In this document: piece by piece, positions 62,167 through 64,000 of the stretch
Position numbering within the stretch: the stretch's first letter is position 1
Layout: each line of letters opens with the position of its first letter
NCBI RefSeq assembly: GCF_021729865.1
Contig: NZ_CP063400.1
Location: 3,844,001 to 3,908,000 of the forward strand
Source: Hydrogenophaga sp. SL48
Lineage (GTDB): Bacteria; Pseudomonadota; Gammaproteobacteria; Burkholderiales; Burkholderiaceae_C
Length of the DNA stretch: 64,000 bases
Direction: 5' to 3'
Made by a program: the position numbers and the translations under genes
The notes under the pieces: model-generated
What the model was told of the DNA's origin: nothing
The model's input: the letters and a program-made list of their open reading frames with translations, nothing else
Database searches by the model: none

Positions 62167-63078
62167 TCAGCGGTTCTTGATCATGGTGCCGAAGGGCTGG
62201 TCGCCCAGCACTTCCAGCAACAGCGCGTGTGGCACGCGGCCGTCGATGATGTGCACGGCATTCACGCCGCTCTTGGCCGCGTCCAGCGCGCCCGCGATCT
62301 TGGGGATCATGCCGCCGCTGATCGTGCCGTCCTCCACCAGTTCGTCGATGCGGCGCGGCGTCAGCTCGGTCATCAGATTGCCGTCCTTGTCCAGCACCCC
62401 ACGGATGTTGGTGAGCATCAGCAGCTTCTCGGCCTGCAACACCGTGGCCAGCTTGGCGGCCACCACGTCGGCGTTGATGTTGTAGCTCTCGTTCTTCTCG
62501 CCGAAGCCGATGGGGCTGACCACCGGGATGAACTGGTCGTCCTGCAGCGCCTGGACCACGCTGGGGTCGATGCTGACGATGTCGCCCACCTGGCCCACGT
62601 CGTGTTCCAGGCCTGGGTCCTTCTGATCGGCCAGGCGCAGCTTCTGCGCGCGGATCATCGCGCCGTCGCGCCCCGTCAGGCCCACGGCCTTGCCGCCGGC
62701 GGCGTTGATCAGGCCCACGATGTCCTGCTGCACCTCGCCGCCCAGCACCCACTCCACCACCTCCATGGTTTCGGCGTCGGTGACGCGCATGCCCTGGATG
62801 AACTGGCCCTTCTTGCCCAGGCGCTGCAGCAGCGTCTCGATCTGCGGACCACCACCGTGCACGACGACCGGGTTGATGCCGACCAGCTTCAGGAGCACCA
62901 CATCTTCGGCAAAGTCCTGCTGCAGGGCCGGGTCGGTCATGGCGTTGCCGCCGTACTTGATGACCATGGTCTTGCCGTGGTACTTGCGGATGTAGGGCAA
63001 GGCCTGCGCCAGGATCTCGGCCTTTTCGCGGGGCTGGATGTGGGAGAGGTCGACGGGAGTGTGGTCAGGGCTGGTCAT
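62167..63078 (-). CDS. argB: acetylglutamate kinase
   Basis: 303 residues of the amino-acid-kinase fold: [20 protein letters not shown] (nucleotide Lys and Gly-rich turn), [20 protein letters not shown] (acetylglutamate site), [20 protein letters not shown] and [20 protein letters not shown]. It phosphorylates N-acetyl-L-glutamate in arginine synthesis, and the length equals arginine-inhibited ArgB enzymes, whose N-terminal helix is present ([20 protein letters not shown]). Monocistronic by position. Confidence 0.96.
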   Translation of the reverse strand: MTSPDHTPVDLSHIQPREKAEILAQALPYIRKYHGKTMVIKYGGNAMTDPALQQDFAEDVVLLKLVGINPVVVHGGGPQIETLLQRLGKKGQFIQGMRVTDAETMEVVEWVLGGEVQQDIVGLINAAGGKAVGLTGRDGAMIRAQKLRLADQKDPGLEHDVGQVGDIVSIDPSVVQALQDDQFIPVVSPIGFGEKNESYNINADVVAAKLATVLQAEKLLMLTNIRGVLDKDGNLMTELTPRRIDELVEDGTISGGMIPKIAGALDAAKSGVNAVHIIDGRVPHALLLEVLGDQPFGTMIKNR

Positions 63079-63151
63079 GGCGGGTGGGCTGATGAAAAGA
63101 GAGTGCCGCCAAATTGTAGGTCGCGCCGCGCAGCAGATCCGCCGACCAGAA

Positions 63152-63224
63152 CACCGCGGGTCCGGCTCCGCCAGGCCGTTGGTGTTGCCCCCTTGAGGGG
63201 GTGGCGCAAAGCGCCGCAGGGGTG
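63152..63224 (-). repeat. divergent family 1 hairpin repeat
   Basis: CCGGCTCCGCC, CCCCCTTGAGGGGG and GGCGCAAAGCGCC stems. It ends 9 bp from the SDR stop codon (63234). Confidence 0.8.
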
Positions 63225-63233
63225 TGAAAGCCC

Positions 63234-64000
63234 CTAGAAGTGGATGCCCCGCATCATCTGCTGCATCGCCACCGCCTCCGGCGACAACTGCGACTTCGCG
63301 CCCTTCTCGCCCTTGGCCGCCGATGAATCCGGGAACATGCGGAAGCTCGTGTTCATCACGATCTGCGCGATGCGCGGCACGAAGGCGTGCAGCACCTGCC
63401 CCGTCACCCCCAGGCGCGTGGCGATGCGCACCGGCTTGAAGATGCAGGCCTGCGCGATCATGTCGGCCGCTTCTTCGGGCGCCAGCGTCGGCACGTTCTT
63501 GTAGATCTGGGTCGGCGCGATCATGGGCGTGCGCACCAGCGGCATGTTGATGGTGGTGAACGAGATGCCCTGGTCCGCGAACTCGCTGGAGGCGCAGCGT
63601 GTCCAGGCGTCCAGCGCGGCCTTGCTGGCCACGTAGGCGCTGAAACGCGGCGCGTTGGTCAGCACGCCGATGGAGCTGATGTTGACGATGTGCCCCTTGC
63701 GCTTGGCCACCATGCCCGGCAGAAAGCCCATGGTCACGCGCAGGCAGCCGAAGTAGTTGAGCTGCATGGTGCGTTCGAAATCGTGGAAGCGGTCGTAGCT
63801 GCCTTCAATCGCGCGGCGGATCGAGCGGCCCGCGTTGTTGATCAGGAAATCCACGCCGCCGTGGTTGGCGATCAGCAGCTGCACGAAACGGTCCGCGTCG
63901 GCCATGTCGGCGATGTCGGCCGGGTAGGCGATGAACTGGTAACCCTTGTCCTTCGCCTCCTTGCAGGCCTCATCCAGCTTGTCCTGGTCACGGCCACAGA
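63234..64000 (-). CDS. short-chain dehydrogenase/reductase, C-terminal part (cut by window edge)
   Basis: The frame is open to the window edge; about 255 residues are visible. [19 protein letters not shown] at the edge is the cofactor-specificity strand, then [19 protein letters not shown] and the catalytic YVASK. The C-terminus is about 110 residues beyond the usual SDR end and includes [20 protein letters not shown], typical of the long proteobacterial SDRs with an N-terminal reductase-type extension. NADP(H)-dependent reduction of a fatty acyl or keto substrate is likely. The start lies outside the window. Confidence 0.85.
   Translation of the reverse strand, partial: CGRDQDKLDEACKEAKDKGYQFIAYPADIADMADADRFVQLLIANHGGVDFLINNAGRSIRRAIEGSYDRFHDFERTMQLNYFGCLRVTMGFLPGMVAKRKGHIVNISSIGVLTNAPRFSAYVASKAALDAWTRCASSEFADQGISFTTINMPLVRTPMIAPTQIYKNVPTLAPEEAADMIAQACIFKPVRIATRLGVTGQVLHAFVPRIAQIVMNTSFRMFPDSSAAKGEKGAKSQLSPEAVAMQQMMRGIHF

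Overview
The window is GC-rich (roughly 68-70 % by eye over most of its length) and reads as the chromosome of a Burkholderiales betaproteobacterium, most like Comamonadaceae (Hydrogenophaga/Acidovorax-type). Grounds: slmA close to argB, many DUF4148/DUF2147/DUF6152-type small secreted proteins, CoA-based catabolic clusters, and a characteristic multi-hairpin intergenic repeat. This assignment is inference from gene content; no rRNA or tRNA gene was seen.

Layout. 1-2.4 kb: LysR regulator (cut by the left edge), a methyltransferase and three small exported proteins. 2.6-5.9 kb: an accessory patch with a lower-GC unknown protein, a small membrane protein and a hipBA-type toxin-antitoxin pair with a perfect 22-bp palindrome upstream. 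5.9-9.3 kb: thioesterase, a metal-type two-component system and a DUF4148 protein. 9.3-18 kb: one long minus-strand unit headed by a TetR gene (TetR, SDR, carboxyltransferase, acyl-CoA dehydrogenase, hydratase, biotin carboxylase, second acyl-CoA dehydrogenase) whose order matches the acyclic-terpene (citronellol/geraniol) atuRBCDEF cluster. Three of its genes carry palindromic repeats inside the reading frame. 18-27.7 kb: sugar dehydrogenase-like lipoprotein, hydrolases, PRC-barrel protein, AI-2E-type transporter, Tim44-like protein, a perfect 76-bp inverted repeat, and a TyrR-like regulator divergent from dadA with two TyrR-box-like sites between them.

27.8-34.5 kb is the most unusual part. 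It holds a papain-like protease fused to an alpha/beta hydrolase, a membrane/coiled-coil partner, an orphan contractile-system tube protein, and then a decayed integron. The integron has four cassettes on the minus strand with four recognisable attC sites, a transposase fragment where attI and the 5' part of the integrase should be, and the 3' end of intI. The cassettes encode an orotidine-5'-phosphate decarboxylase broken by an 8-bp duplication, a SUKH (SMI1/KNR4) protein and two small unknowns.

34.7-51.5 kb: CBS, MgtC and BrkB-type proteins, HD and metallo-beta-lactamase hydrolases, an orphan PAS histidine kinase, and a run of seven small VOC/YCII/SRPBCC proteins ending in a SigJ-like ECF sigma factor. 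A cupin, an enoyl-CoA hydratase, a PlpD-type patatin autotransporter and a small membrane protein follow. 51.5-58.8 kb: a fatty-acid beta-oxidation unit (TetR, FadE, DUF2147, FadN-like, thiolase) interrupted by a DUF559 nuclease gene bracketed by hairpin repeats. 59-64 kb: slmA, a TctE-like two-component system, argB and an SDR cut by the right edge.

A multi-hairpin repeat recurs through the window. Seven of its eight intergenic copies begin within 10 bp of a stop codon, in the same orientation relative to the gene they follow.
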